Part shown: positions 1-13,300 of the stretch, one piece after another | How positions within the stretch are numbered: position 1 is the stretch's first letter | Layout of the letters: every line of letters starts with the position of its first letter | Assembly: GCF_051014685.1 (NCBI RefSeq) | Contig: NC_135058.1 | Span: forward strand, 11,844,811 to 11,908,810 | DNA from: Ptiloglossa arizonensis | Lineage: Eukaryota > Arthropoda > Insecta > Hymenoptera > Colletidae | Length of the DNA stretch: 64,000 bases | Reading direction: 5' to 3' | The notes under the pieces: model-generated | Databases searched by the model: none | What the model was told of the DNA's origin: nothing | Seen by the model: only the letters and a program-made list of their open reading frames with translations | Program-made: the position numbers and the translations under genes

Positions 1-504
1 GGACAACATTGGGAACGCTGGGCGCACCGAACGACCAGAAAAGGGGAACGCCGCGCCGGAGCGAGAGAAAAAAGAAAAACCGCGAAAGTCGACATTAATC
101 TTTGCCCACGGACGAGATCATAGAAAGTAGAGAATCGATGGTCGTCCTGGGATACCCTAACACGACCACGTTCCGACGATGGAGTGCCGTTTCATTATAA
201 AAATTGACAGGCCCTGCGTAATCCCTCGTCCCACCGGCGGTGAATCGATAACGCGGCTACTGACAACGAACATCCGCGGAGTGTAACCCCAGCCCGCACC
301 AAGATTTTCACGAATTCGCGCAGGCCTGGCAGGAATTGTTAGGAACGACTTTAAGGGACGCGTAGTATTTTCGTTAGGGGTGAGGGGTAATTAAATTAGA
401 GGTGGAGAAAGGACCCTCGTTTCGACGAGTCTAGGCAGGGCTGAAAGGGACTCATTGAAGAGGAATATGTGTTTCAGTGATTTCGGTATGACGAAGGAAC
501 TTGA

Positions 505-965
505 GTTTAAGGGATGAAATTACACGTGACCTGAAAGTTCGGCTCGAGGTGGATCGAAGAAGGGGAGAAGAACGTTAACTTCAGTTTGAGGAATGGAATT
601 GCATATAATTTGAAACTACCCTCTAGCTTCACATATTTATTAGTCTGTGCTGGGACTCGTGGAGCGGTTAAAAACGAGGGATATGTATTCTACCTCCAGC
701 CCCCTGATTTCGATGAATCTATACACAGGGTTTACAAAATGGTAACAAACGAGGAATACATATTTTATTACTTTTGTCAGCGGCGGTGACTTAAATTCAA
801 GAGGTGAAACTGCACGTAACCCGAAACTACTCCCTATTTTAATGAATCCGTAGAGGGTTCGCGGAGCGGCCACAAACGAAGGATATATATTTTAGTATCT
901 TTGATATCACCGGTAACCGAAATTTAAGGGGTGAAACTACCTGTAACCCGAAACTACCCCTCGAC
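505..965 (+). repeat. Decayed repeat with shared GTGAAACT...ACCCGAAACTAC segments
   Basis: Related segments recur. TTYAAGRGGTGAAACT plus GTAACCCGAAACTAC occurs near 795 and 920, with weaker copies near 508 and 586. AACGAGGRATATRTATTYTA occurs near 674, 750 and 876. Spacing is uneven (about 79, 210 and 126 bases), so this is an old tandem repeat or transposon remnant. Confidence 0.6.
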
Positions 966-3689
966 TCCGTAATTTTAACGAATCTCTATAGAACGTCAAC
1001 GAGAGGAAGGTTCTCGCGTTCGTATCTCGATCGCTATCGATTCTATCGAAAATTTGTATCTCGCGAAAAACTTTCCAAATTTAATTTACAATAATTTCTC
1101 TCACGTACGTTTTCATCGTAGAGGCAACGGTAAGTCAGATATCTCGGAAAGAAGTGGATCGAGTTTCTAGTCCGACTACCATCCATACTTTCTCTCCGAG
1201 TTTCGGAATTCGCAAATACTGCATTTTTTCCCAATCGCGATAGCAAACAGAGGAACAAATAGAATCACGTTTCCTTTACACAGACACCGAGAATCGATTA
1301 AATGGGACCTTCCCTCAACGATGGCTGAGAAAGAATCTAAATAAAATTTCGAATCACCGATTTGGACGCGCGACGAAGCGCACAAATTACGGCCGGGAGT
1401 GTTCACGGAGAAATTGAAATTCGCGTAGAATTCTCGCAACGGTTTCGCGCGGACGTGTCATCGGATCGGCCTCGTCTCCGGCGCAAGGATATCTTCAGGC
1501 ATCCAATGACGTCAGTCATCTCTGTGTTATGACCAGCGGCGTCACGGCACTTTGCCCGAGCGTACGCATTTCTATGGAACCTACAAAAGGTGGACGGTGG
1601 CGGTGTTGGGTGGAAATCATCGATATTCGATGCGTGACGGTATTTTTAATTAACTCCGGGAACGCTATTCATCATCGGCCCGGTTCAACCCCGACGATCC
1701 AAATTACGAGGGCGTCCTTGACTAATTAATTTCGAGGGAGGCAAGGAGGTAGATAATTTTGTTTCGTAGTTGAAACGAATCGATTAATGAGAGCGCCCGG
1801 CGACGTCGTGCCGCGGCTTTCCAATTTTAAGTTTATATCAGATTGAAGATGCAAAGTAGTTGGCCGTGCTTTCACGTCGGCCTCGTAATTTGTTACCGTT
1901 GACGGTGCTCGGGCTGTCGCAGTTCTCGCCTAATGTCCACTTAATGAGCGTCCTGTTTCGATCGATTATCTCGTTATTTCGGTAATCGTCGCGCTCTCGC
2001 GGAGAAAATACGATTCGCAGCGGCGAAAATTCGCAGGGCGGAGGGGTGAAATGCGGTGAAAACTTCCAGTTCGATTTATCGTTGCTTTTACGAACCAATC
2101 GACGAAGTGGCGAAGTTCGAGAAACATATCTCGCGATTCGTTCGCATCTTGAAATTTAAGAGCGGGTTTTCGTTCAGCTCCGCGAATTCCATTCGCCGAG
2201 AAGATAAATATACAAGTTCGATTGGAAACGCGTTGTTTTTGGTTCGATCGTCGACTTCGATGTTGGTTCGTTGGTTTGTTCGTTTGTTGGGATTATAGGA
2301 GACGAAACGAACAAATGTTACTACGAAGCTGTTCATCGCATTCTCACCAATGAAACGAATCTCGAATTTTATGGAACGTTCTCCAGAAGCGCGAACGTGA
2401 ATTATTCGTCGATCTACCAGAAAGAAAAAGTTTTAATCATACACGTGCGCACTTCAGAAACACTTGCGAGCAAATCTTTCGTACTTTACGATCCAATAAT
2501 ATCGCAAAGTACACGAATAAATCCGCGAGCGCATTTCCTCCGTGTATACGGGGTGTATGCTTTAACTTGGATCAACAGTTTTCAGACATTTCCGTTTATC
2601 CATCGAAGAAATTGTTTAACAACACTCCAGCGACTTTCTACCGGTTGCGTGCTTGCATATTGCAAATTTCTAACAAATTCTCTTTCATGAAACAAACAAC
2701 TCAACGTACACTCGACGAAAACGTAGATCGATGAAAATACCCGAGAAAGGGGCTGAAACTAGAAGAATGCACCCTGTATGTTTCGCTCCGTGAAAATATC
2801 GTTAGTGGGACGAAATGTCGAGGGAAAGTGTCGAACTTGTACAATGCATTTGCTTAAGGGTTAATACGCAATATAAACGCCATAACCTGTAGGAAATGCG
2901 GTAGGTAAGTGGCTGGTAAATATGCATGTTCCTGGAAGGAGCACTCGATTCTAAAACATCAAACGACGTTTTAACCGCGCAAGAAAGTTCCTTTGTAAAC
3001 AAATCACCCTCTCGCGATAGCAACGAGTCGGTGGAGCGGCGTCGCGAACGAGCTTCGCGCTTCTTCCAATATTGGCACATCGATGCTTTATGAGAGGGAT
3101 AACGCTTCGAACTGCTTATCCGTTCCTTTTGTTTGACTTGTATTCGCGTTTGGCTAGGTCGAGCTTAAACCGTGGAAGAAGTCGGTAGCGAGCGCGTTTC
3201 AAGGTTTCGTTCCCGATGAAACCCTCCAGGGGGTACACCAACTTTCGAGTTGAAAGAAGCTGGTATTTTTTCCCATTAATAGAAGACGTCCAATATAGAC
3301 GTTTTTCAAATACGATTATTCTAGTCGGCACTAATTACGAGACTGATAGTTTTTCATTCGAGAGAATCATTAGAATCTTCAGAAATTTATTTGCGTATCT
3401 TTTGAAGCGTTTAAAAAATCCTCTCTGGTGCATTTGTCATATTTTCAAAATTACATACGATTAAAAGTTCTGTTTCTGGAAGATCACCGTGTGTAATAAA
3501 TAGACCAGGTAACGGTGCAACAAAAATTGTACCTTCTTTCGTTGCGTTTTAATACTCACGTGAGCAAAGAACTATTGTAGTTTATATCGTGAAATTGGAA
3601 ATACGTTAACACCTCCCTTCGTCGCGTCTTTAAATTTCAAACGATGGCTCGCGAAGAAGATCCGATGAAACGCGCATTCGTAGACGACC

Positions 3690-4240
3690 GCGTTCAAAAA
3701 GCTCCTCATTATCGGTAACGAGTCTCCTCCGTTTATTGTCCCTGTGCAAAGAGTCGAAGAAAAATCGTGTTTGCCACCGTAGCTGTATTTCATCGTTTAC
3801 AGGGGGGAGGGAGGGCAAAGAAATATTTCCATTTTATTCGTGAAAAAAATGAAGAATTCATCGATCGAAGGTTTCTCGAGCGAGAGGTTTTGCGAACAAT
3901 TCGATGAAAGGCGTACCCATTGGTACCGGATCGAAGAAGCTCCTCATTCTCTGTAACGAGTCTCCTCCACTTACCGTCACTCGGATCAACGCGTCAGGAT
4001 ATCACGAGCCATTAGACGCCAACAAAAGGACTTTTTTTTACCCGATCGAACGGTAACTCCGTCTCGTTTGACGATACGAAGACGCATCACAGCCCCACCT
4101 GCTCAGCTTTTTGTCGCGATCGGACCCCTCGCTTCGTTATTAACTCGTATCACGACGTATTAGCGATCCCACGCGCGAGGACCCTTTTTCACCCAATCGA
4201 ACAACAATTTCTCACAACGCTCCCACGTACACACACGTTG
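3690..4240 (+). repeat. Decayed duplication, about 240 bp apart
   Basis: GCTCCTCATT followed by GTAACGAGTCTCCTCC occurs at 3701 and again at 3939. Both are preceded by similar CGATGAAA-GCG sequence. A weaker relation links GGACTTTTTTTTACCCGATCGAACG (near 4029) with GGACCCTTTTTCACCCAATCGAAC (near 4179). Confidence 0.5.
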
Positions 4241-7200
4241 GAAAACTTCTTTATCGTTGTCGTCTCCAATTATAGGGTTCCATGGTACTCGTGACTCCCC
4301 ACGAATCACCGACAGCCATTTAATCGTAGCCGGTGGACGACCATGCGTTCCGTTTGACAGCCGAGACGATTGCTTTCTTCCCGAACTGGGACGCCTCGTA
4401 AAACTTCGACGGTCGTAAATGTTCCGGCAATTATATAACACCGATCATTTCCATGCTTTTACGGGCAAAACACTAGCCCCCACCGACGAAACTGTATCTC
4501 GGCTCGTAACCCGGCTAACGGCTGGTACCCGTAAATCATCGCTACCCGCCTCGGTTCCGCGGCCATGGCTCGCGGATAACGTCGACACGATGGCAAAAAT
4601 CGCGACAGACCCGACGTTATGGCCCGTGGCAAGTATCCGGTTAATGGCTGGATGCGCGCACGCGGAAACCTCGCGGAAAAAATGACGTTGACGGTCGATT
4701 CGCGCCGCGTGTAAGCGGACCCCACCGACCGGGGAAAAAATTGGCACGAGAATCGTTCGAGCGCCAAATCGATCATTTCGCGCGCTCAATGCCGGGGATT
4801 TCTTTTGGGCGGTATTCAAATAGGATAACCGCGCCCGATATGGGACACTGGGATTTGCAAGCTCGTCGAACTCGGGGTAAACGTTTCTCGTCTTCTTAAC
4901 GAGATCGCACGGAATTTGTAGCACGTATTCTCGCGGAGACAGTGTGCAAGAGTTCGCGTATTTTTTAAATTGCGTTAGAAAGAAATTCTCCCTTCGAGTT
5001 CTCTTGAATTCGTCTGATCGTCGTTTCGACTTCTTTTCTCGCTTCGTCTTATTTCAATTTTGTATTTCCTTTTGCTCGATATTGCATTTCATTCTTCTGT
5101 TCGACTTAAATTGATTTTATCCAAACCGACGTTGAAACGTGACAAAATTGACGGATACAAATTTATTTATTTTCAAATTATACTGAAGTCTCTTCAAATT
5201 TTCTCGGATTTTTCTAATCATTGTTTCCAATTTTTCTACTCTATGTTATTCCAAGTTTGCGTTACATTTCTCTCGGCACGGTATTACTTTCTTTTATTTC
5301 CCTTCGTCGATATCCCTTAAGGGATCCCAAAATCGTCGACATCCAAAAATTCCTAAGATTGAAACTTCAAAAAAAAAAAATACAAACCCAAAGAAAAGTT
5401 TTTCCATTCGAAAACAGGATCCACGAAACCAAGAAAAATCCCAAAACGCACCGTGTCTTTCGAACGGTCCCTGATCCAGGGAAACGATGACTGAAACCGC
5501 TGCTAATTTTCGGTGAACCGCTTCGTGTTTCAATTTCGCAAAAATCCACCGGTCACCGGAGGCAAGAAGTGATCGATTTGACGCGGGAACGCCCGACGAG
5601 CGTTCCGAGCGTGTCCCGGGCAGCGATCACGCTTCACGGGCTGCTCGTCTTCTACGTTTTCGCGCGTAACCACGTAGACGGGCGCGCACCGTGCCCTTTC
5701 GGCCTTTCGTAATGGGGCCGAGGTCTGTGCAATTCCCCCGTTTGCCCTATATAACGATATTGCGGCTCCGATATAGAAGAGATCCGTCTTTGATGCGAGG
5801 CGGGCGACAGCTGCGATGGTAAACATCTGCGGTGGCCTCCGACGCGGAAAAGTGTGTCGACGTTTCGTACGTGTCGCGCGACAATCGAGGTAACGACCGA
5901 ACTGACGTCGGTGGATGCAATTCCACGGTAACGGGAAGAATCAACAAGGAAATTTCGGGATTAAAGGAATTGGCGCGTGAAACGATCGCTCGTTGAACAG
6001 AGTGTCGCGAAACGAGGGCCGAAAATGGGCGCCACAGCTCCCGAGCGGCCATGGGGTGGCGTTGGGAGGGGGGAAGCACAGGAGGGGGCAGGGTTCCGAG
6101 AATCGCGTGCAAGAAAAGAGGTCAGCCTTAAACGCTCGACGCGCGAGGCCCCCGCCGGCAGACTTTGCGCGTGTTCGGCTCGATCTCGCGATCTCAAATA
6201 TTTACGTGGACGTTCTCGGTGGACGGTCGTTTGAAATTTTCAAAATTCTCCGCTCGCTCGGGCACGGGATTCCGGGAAAGGATCTCGCGCCGTCGCGTTA
6301 AACTTTAACCAGGTCTCTAACGATGCTCGTTGCTCGTCCACGGGAACGGATCTCTCCGAGCCCAAGCATTACGAAGCTCTTGTTCGTCTCGCGCGGAAAG
6401 ACCGTCCGGCGCCAATTTTGATGAAACCTCGCGCAAATGTTGATTGGTTCGAGCTACGAGGTATAACTTGTACACTTCGTTTTGGCGATATTTGTCCAGT
6501 TCGAGGGCGAGATCATCCGTTACGTTTACGTAACTCTTGCGAAAATTGTTTCCAGTGTAATATTCGAAAATTCTCTCAAATTTATGATATTTAAACATTG
6601 TTTCGAACAGAGTATTCATTTACTGGAAGTAAGTAAATTGTGCAATGTTCGAAAAGGTTAACCTCGATAGTGTTTGAATGCAAATTTACAAAAAGAAACA
6701 CCTCTTTCTAGCATTCTATAGAAGTACCCTTAGATCGAAGAAAATTTTATATTATTATAGATATTATATTTTGTGTGATTAATTCGAACGTCTACAAAAT
6801 TAGTACTTATTTTCGAAACATTTTTCAATATTTCTTCTAATTTCATAATTATATAAACCCCCTTAAAAATATACAACTAGCGTTTGAAAGTTTTTCAATA
6901 TATCTAGTAACTTCAAACTTATCCATGTAACAGACGCTAATTAAATTGGTGGCTTCGATACAAAGGATAGTTTCAGTTCCAAAGTTGAAGATTAATAACA
7001 ACGCAACGCTACGTAACTCTTGGGTGGAGCCAATAAACATTCGAACAAAGTTTCGTCAAAATTGATGTCCCGTGATTAGCGGAAGGAGAACTTACAAGCT
7101 TTCACGAAAATTTTCGTCAACGACGCTTGGCGTGAATTAATTAAAAACGTTTGGCAGCGAGGGCGAGGGTACCTCTGGATAATATAGGAGTACATCTCGC

Positions 7201-7912
7201 ACGCGTTCGCTTTATAATTAGTTTGTTGGTGGCGGTCTCGAGTTACGAGCTGCTTGTAATTTATGACGACGGAAATATTACTCTCGTAACGGTGGCAGCC
7301 TTGTGGCATGATTGAGATAAATGCTAATGAATATGTTGTTCGATCATCGTATCGAGTATTGTCGAATATGGTTAGAAGCTGCGCGACAGTAATTTTCAGT
7401 GGATCGCGTGTACCACGGTTCGTACAGCTCGAGATGGCTACTTTAAACGAGGTTGACTTAAAGCAAGATGGTTCCACCATCTTTTTCACGAATGTAATTT
7501 GTAGAGGATTTCACGGGGATCCTTCAGAGATCCAGAGACGAGAATTAGTATCAAAAGCTGTGATATACGACCTTTGTACTTGGAGATATTTCTAAGATGA
7601 ATTTGACAAAGTACTTGCAGCGCGAAACTGAAAATTTACGAAACGCTTAGAATATCGGTTGAAAAATTCATTAAATTCAATGAACGAAGGTTAAATTATT
7701 CCTCCATTAAACGAGTCGTATAATGAGAATATTGTGTTTGAAAAATAGGTCAAACTAGAGTATACATATATAATACAAACAGTTATGTGTATGTACACGT
7801 ATAGCTTTGAGGTTAGTCTAAAAACAGCCTTTGGTTGTGCCTCGCGCTTGCACGGTTATGAAATTTCTCTAATTACGATATATACGTTCTGTTCCAATTT
7901 ACGCGATAAGGA

Positions 7913-7933
7913 CAATAATAATAATAATAATAA
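7913..7933 (+). repeat. (AAT)n microsatellite
   Basis: Seven AAT triplets occur in AT-rich intergenic DNA. Confidence 0.9.
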
Positions 7934-9204
7934 CGAAATCAACAAAAATGATAATAGTAAATACACTTTGCATATTAATTTCATCGTCCACACCACATGT
8001 TTTTAATTAAATTCTAGACAGTTCATCGTAGAAATATTTCGTAAACGCGAATTTTTTAAAATTAGCTTAATTGCGCTATTTTAATGCCGATAAATTAACT
8101 CGGTATATAACAACGCTGGTATCCGGGTCTTACAATTGGGACAAATTCAAAGAACTAATCGAAACCAGAAGATAATGAGATATTAATACAAAGGATTGTG
8201 AAATCGTATCACGAGCGTACGAATCTATGCCAAGAGAATAGTATAAAAACGAAAAAGTAAAAAGTGGTTTGCGAATAAATTTCATTCCTCGTTTCTTAAT
8301 TATTTTTTCAAATGGAATCGCCCTTCTCCCGATCCTAGCACAATATTGATACACACGATCCACATCGCCACACCTGTAATTGATAAATGAAAAAGAAATA
8401 CAAATAGAAGTAAATTGTAAAAGAAAAATTTCGCAGCAACAATGTAACACCGAGCCGGCTACTTTATCGCGCGTTCTGTACACCCTAACCGCGTATACCC
8501 ACTGTTTCGCGTTCAAAGGGCTTGCCCGTTTGGCGGGCAAATCGCATTTAGACGGTTCGCGCGGCGCGAACGAACACGTGACTTTCGTTTGTAATATTTA
8601 GAAGAATCCTCGTCTCGAAAACTCGATTCGTAACTAACGACCGTAATTCGACTAATGAAGCCGTACCGCCGATGCGTTCCGACAGAGGCCTGGTAATTTC
8701 CGGTTTCTTCGTTTCAGCTTCGGACGACAATGCGCGCCGCGAAACTAGGCTCACCCCGTCCGTGAGACGCTTTAATAGAGAAGCTCGCCTCTGGAGGCAG
8801 CTGAAGCGCTACGAATTCCTGCCTTCGTTTCTAATTACAATTTAAGCCGAGCCCGCTTCCTCTCGCGCGAGCCCCCAAAGTCGAGATTTCGCGACGCCGG
8901 ATCCCTTCGCTGAAATATCATCGCGCTCCAGTTTCCCTCGCCCCCGCCGTTAATAGAAATTTAATCCTTCTGTCGTCGTTGCTCGCAATCCTAAATACCA
9001 GTTACCGGTTAACGGTCACCGATCGTCTCTATTCTGAACAGAGTATTGCGTGGAGAAAGAAAAAAAACAATTGCAAAAGGGCAGGGGAGCGATACGATAT
9101 TTAACAGGAACGTGAACAGCGAAGAGTAATTTTTGTACAGTCACGAGTCTTGGGAATATTGATCGAAGCGTCTTGAAGTTGCTCGAAATTTTTTCCAGGA
9201 GTAC

Positions 9205-9765
9205 AATTTTCGTTCTCCCATGAATACAATTAGTAGCGAGAACGTGGACGAGTCATTTTTGCTCAGTTACGAGCTCTACAGGGGAATGTATCATCGCTGG
9301 AAAGTTCGATCGAAACGAGTTTTGTTTTTCGTTCTCCCATGAATACAATTGGTAATGTGCGTGTGAACAGTGTCGGGTAATTTTTGTTCAGTTGCAGGCC
9401 TTACGATGGAAATTAAATTATCACCACCGACGAAGCCTGGCCGAGTCTGACCCAATACGGTTCTCGATTCCTTTCAGATCTCATCTTTCTTTCTCCCATG
9501 AATACCATAAGTAACAGTCACGCGACAAACACTCGAATGACTTTTACTCAGACCTTACGAAGCCCGACCAAGACGTCTGACCTATTCCTACCGGCGAATT
9601 CCTTCCAGGTCTCGGCTTTCTTTCTCCCATGAATACCATCTGCAAAGGGAATCTGAACAGTGTCGAGTAATTGTTCCCCGGTCGCAGAGCTCGCGAAGCC
9701 CGACCAATCCAATACGATACCTTCCACGACCGATTTTCCCTTCTCCCTGGAATACACGAGCATCG
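9205..9765 (+). repeat. Tandem family sharing TTCTCCCATGAATACAAT and a GTGAACAGTGTCG module
   Basis: TCTCCCATGAATAC recurs at 9214, 9333, 9492 and 9623, with a weaker TCTCCCTGGAATAC at 9742. Between copies are related GAACAG-GTCG-GTAATTTTTGTTCAGT and GAAGCC-GACC segments. Spacing is 119, 159, 131 and 119 bases. A related single copy lies near 39990-40120. Confidence 0.7.
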
Positions 9766-9952
9766 TTCCCCGTTCCACTTTCCCAGAAAACCCTCCCCTC
9801 CCTGATTTCCACGCTACAAGGTACCCGAACACGAAACCGACATCCCTCGAACCAACGCGGAAAACACGAGAGCTCGATCGAGTACCAGGCGATCCAGGGC
9901 AGTCGGATCGAGAAGAAAACATCGGAGGGTTGGTCGGAGGAGGTGAGCGAGG

Positions 9953-9980
9953 GCGTCGTCGACGTCGTCGACGTCGTGCG
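9953..9980 (+). repeat. GTCGTCGAC self-complementary short repeat upstream of sGC beta-1
   Basis: GTCGTCGAC is repeated about three times. Because the unit is nearly palindromic, either strand can fold on itself. It lies about 350 bases before the ATG exon of the cyclase gene. Confidence 0.7.
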
Positions 9981-10323
9981 TCCCGACGCGTCTCGACTGG
10001 TCGTAGCCCGGTCTTAAAGGTCTTATAAGTATTCATCCGTTGAGAAGTATCGTCGATTCCGCACGGTGGACGGACAGCGGCAAAGCGGATTGGCAGAAGG
10101 GTGTAGGAGGCGCGTGGAGGGCGTCCCGAAGACGCGACCGACAGGGTTGGTTACCATAGGTGGCGCTGCTGCGCGCTGGAAAATCGATACGTATCGTCTC
10201 TGACGGAAGGCAGGCCGACTTTCCAGTACGCGGCTCGTGTGCACGAGGTAAACACGGCTCCTATGGCAATTAAAATGGAATGATACGAGGGGGATACTTC
10301 CAGTCCGTTTCACGGCGATCATC

Positions 10324-10326
10324 ATG
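10324..10326 (+). CDS. Gucy1b1: sGC beta-1 coding exon 1 (initiator ATG only)
   Basis: The ATG is immediately followed by a strong donor, GTACGTTGAG, at 10327. The next exon begins with TAC, so splicing gives Met-Tyr-Gly-Phe, the invariant beta-1 N-terminus. The base at -3 is A. No ATG lies directly before the TAC in genomic DNA, where there is instead a pyrimidine-rich acceptor ending in CAG. The 5' UTR must extend to the left from here, but its start cannot be placed. Confidence 0.75.
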
Positions 10327-13300
10327 GTACGTTGAGCAAAACGGTTGACGGAGGACTGTCGCGGGCGCAACGATGACAACGTCCGTGAGACGCGAGCGAC
10401 GACGGCCGGATATCTCGTACGTTACCTCGACGATCGCCGGGACGTATATCGATGTGTGTTCGTACACGCGAGAACGAGCGCGAACGAGCGGATCCGTTGG
10501 TCGCGGCTCGCGACAGTTCTCGGTTCATTGATCATGCTCGATCACGGACGGTATCGTTCTGTTTTCTGTGCAGTACGGTTTTGTGAATTACGCCCTCGAG
10601 CTGCTGGTTGTGAAGACCTTTGACAGCGAGACGTGGGAGGCGATAAAGTAGGTAAAACGTGGCCGCGTGTTTCGCGCCGACTCTATCGCGGTCCTATCTC
10701 CTCTACTTGTCTCGTTTGTTGCGTTTTGCATGCACCCTGCCCTCTCTCCTAGACACCGTAGACTATTTTGTTTGTTCGCGATCACCGAATCCCGCGATCG
10801 TTCGCGTGCCCGGTGACGAAAGTCAACCGGTCCGATGACGCTTCGGTAGACCACGTGGCACCATACACCCCGTCCTGCACCCGGCTTTATTCCCTGCCAG
10901 TGTGGCGGCGCGTGTAGCACCAAGTTCGATGCATCCGTGACCCGAATCTCTCGGATTCTTTAATTGAAATTTCACCGACCCCTCGCCCGGGGGACGCGTC
11001 TTCGCCTCGCAATACACTCGACGGAATTTATATTGAATTTCCCGCGGCCAATCGGAGCCGCGGAAATGATTGAATTTCTGATTCGACGGGCCTCTCGTCG
11101 ATGCGGAGTGTGTTGCGCGCGCGTTTTCCACGTCCCGTTTCGATTCGGGGCGAGCGAATTTTGGCGCATTTCTGGTGGGGGTCGAACGCGTCGAGATCGA
11201 ATTTCGGTGTTTAGTTTCGGGAATTAAAAATCCCGGTGTTGTTTCTTTTTTTTCTTTATTATTTTTCTTTTTTTTTCAGAAAAATTTGCAATGCATTTAC
11301 GCTTAGAGAGGATGTGCAAACGAGGAGGGTGTTCGTTAGCGGAATCGATTTCAGGAATGAATTCTCGCAAATACGTGTTGGGAATTGATTAATATTCAAA
11401 TCCGGGAATGAAAATTCGGAGCATTTTTCAATATCTTCCGTTTTTGCATTCGCAATGCACGCGTGTTTAGAGAGGGGGTGTAATCGAATTCATTCCACGA
11501 GATCGGTTCGAATGGACTCGTGCGCATTTGCAGTGAGAATTTTTATGCATTCTTTAACAGACTTTGTCGCTTCAATTGATTTTATTGTGCAACGTGTATA
11601 ATCGATGTGTGTTGAAATTTTCTGCTTTCGATGTATTTGAGGCTGTGGTATTTTAACCGATTCCAAATATTGATTTATCGGATCGATGATACAAGGTTCG
11701 TGCAAAACCAGTTAATCCGGTGGGAAACAGAAAGAAACGCAGGATGCAATTCTACGAGTGCAATTCGTTCAACTTTATTTGCCCTTTAAGACGAACGATG
11801 AATAATGACGCATCTACTGACTTGAAAGGTGGTCGTTTTAACCACCTTATACGAAGATAAATGAACACGGAAAGGATGAATACGATTGTGACTGTAATTC
11901 CGAAACGAATTATTATTTTTTTGATACTATGGATTCTGAATTAGATAATAAATGACTTTATCGGTTCACGACACGGTACAACACAATTGTAATAAAATAA
12001 TACAGCGCCAACTGGTGCAAACGAAAAGAAAGTTCAACCGAACGAAACGAAGTAGAAGTCTTTTGTTTTTATAAAAATTTCAAAGAAAATTTGCCGATCG
12101 AATCACCACCGTGTTCGTGTTCTTTTTATCGAATATCACGCTTTAAATATTTAAACATCGTTTTTCCACAACGCGGCAAGCGTTATCGCAAATGATAATT
12201 TTTATAGCCACTGCTACTAACAACGTAATTGCTCCCCTCGCGCACTTGCGATTCGTGCACGCTTTACTGCGCTATTCTTTACTCGAAGTTTCGGTGAAAG
12301 TACTCCTGATGTTTCCTTAATACTCTTTTTAGCTTCTATAACTTTCTTATTACGCACCGACCCTTCCCGAGGGCCTCCTCGGTTCCACACGTGTGAACAC
12401 ACTGGATGATACTCATAAACTAACCAGTGCTATCGTTTCTAAAGGTCGAGAACATACCGAACAATTTTTATTTTTACGGCTGCAAGCTTTTAAGGTTCTT
12501 TCAAAGTCGTTGAAGTTCCCATGCGACAGGCCTATGCTCTCTGCGACATATATTTTCACTTTTGCGTTGTTTCACTTTTCAGGTCAACGCGTTAAGGACA
12601 TTTTAAGGCCGCCCGAGTTTCCTTTAACGAATCGTACGTCTTCTTTCCAACGTATATTTTCAATGCGTTGCTTCGTTCCGTAAAAAAACATCGAGGACGT
12701 TTCGAGATCACTCGTGTCTTAATTAATACGTTTCGTGTTGCTCTTTCGATACGGATTGAAAAATAGTTTAATTACCGCGAAGTAGAATTCTTTTCGTAGG
12801 TCGATCGTATACGACGTGAACTTCGATATTATCGAATTGTTCGCAACGTTCCACTCGAAATCCTTAAATAACGAAACCGCCTCAGGCATTTACAATTTTC
12901 ACCTGGTCGTTTACACGTTCCTCGTGTAAACATTTTCTCTTCGTACACTCTCGGACTCCGGACACTCGTCGTATCGATCCTTTTATAAAAATCACTCCGA
13001 AACTTCATCTCGCTTTTACTTTCGGAGAATTTCAATCGTACTCGGTTATTCCTTGACCTACATTCACCCGCGTAAATTCATTTACCACGGTCTCCGTTTC
13101 TTATTTATCTATAAAAGAAACGAATGCAAACCTGGGCACGTGCTCGGAAAGAAAAGGAGCAACGGAGGCGGTAAATTTTGTTTCGGTTCCCTCGTCGGAT
13201 CAACAAGTTCGAGTAATAAACTTTTGTGTTTACCTGGTGCTACGAGTGTATTGATTCAACGACACGAGGTCGAAATATTGGCACGCGTTCCGGGTGTTTG

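Larger units (their letters stand above)
1..10323. other. Intergenic/upstream region, no gene recognised
   Basis: No open frame here has recognisable domains or consistent splice borders. It contains several decayed repeats, listed separately (about 505-965, 3690-4240 and 9205-9765). The rightmost part must include the 5' UTR and promoter of the cyclase gene, but no core promoter element could be assigned. Confidence 0.6.

Noticed and set aside
1640..1735. Possible tRNA because of a GGTTCAACCCC-like T-loop
   Set aside because: No matching acceptor, D-arm or anticodon stem could be paired around it.
4445..4924. 159-codon minus-strand frame near 4.4-4.9 kb
   Set aside because: No domain, no splice context, and competing frames on both strands. 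CpG-rich composition explains it.
9548..10036. 162-codon minus-strand frame upstream of the cyclase gene
   Set aside because: It runs through the repeat family and the GTCGTCGAC run. Its Arg-rich and Pro-rich stretches are repeat translations.
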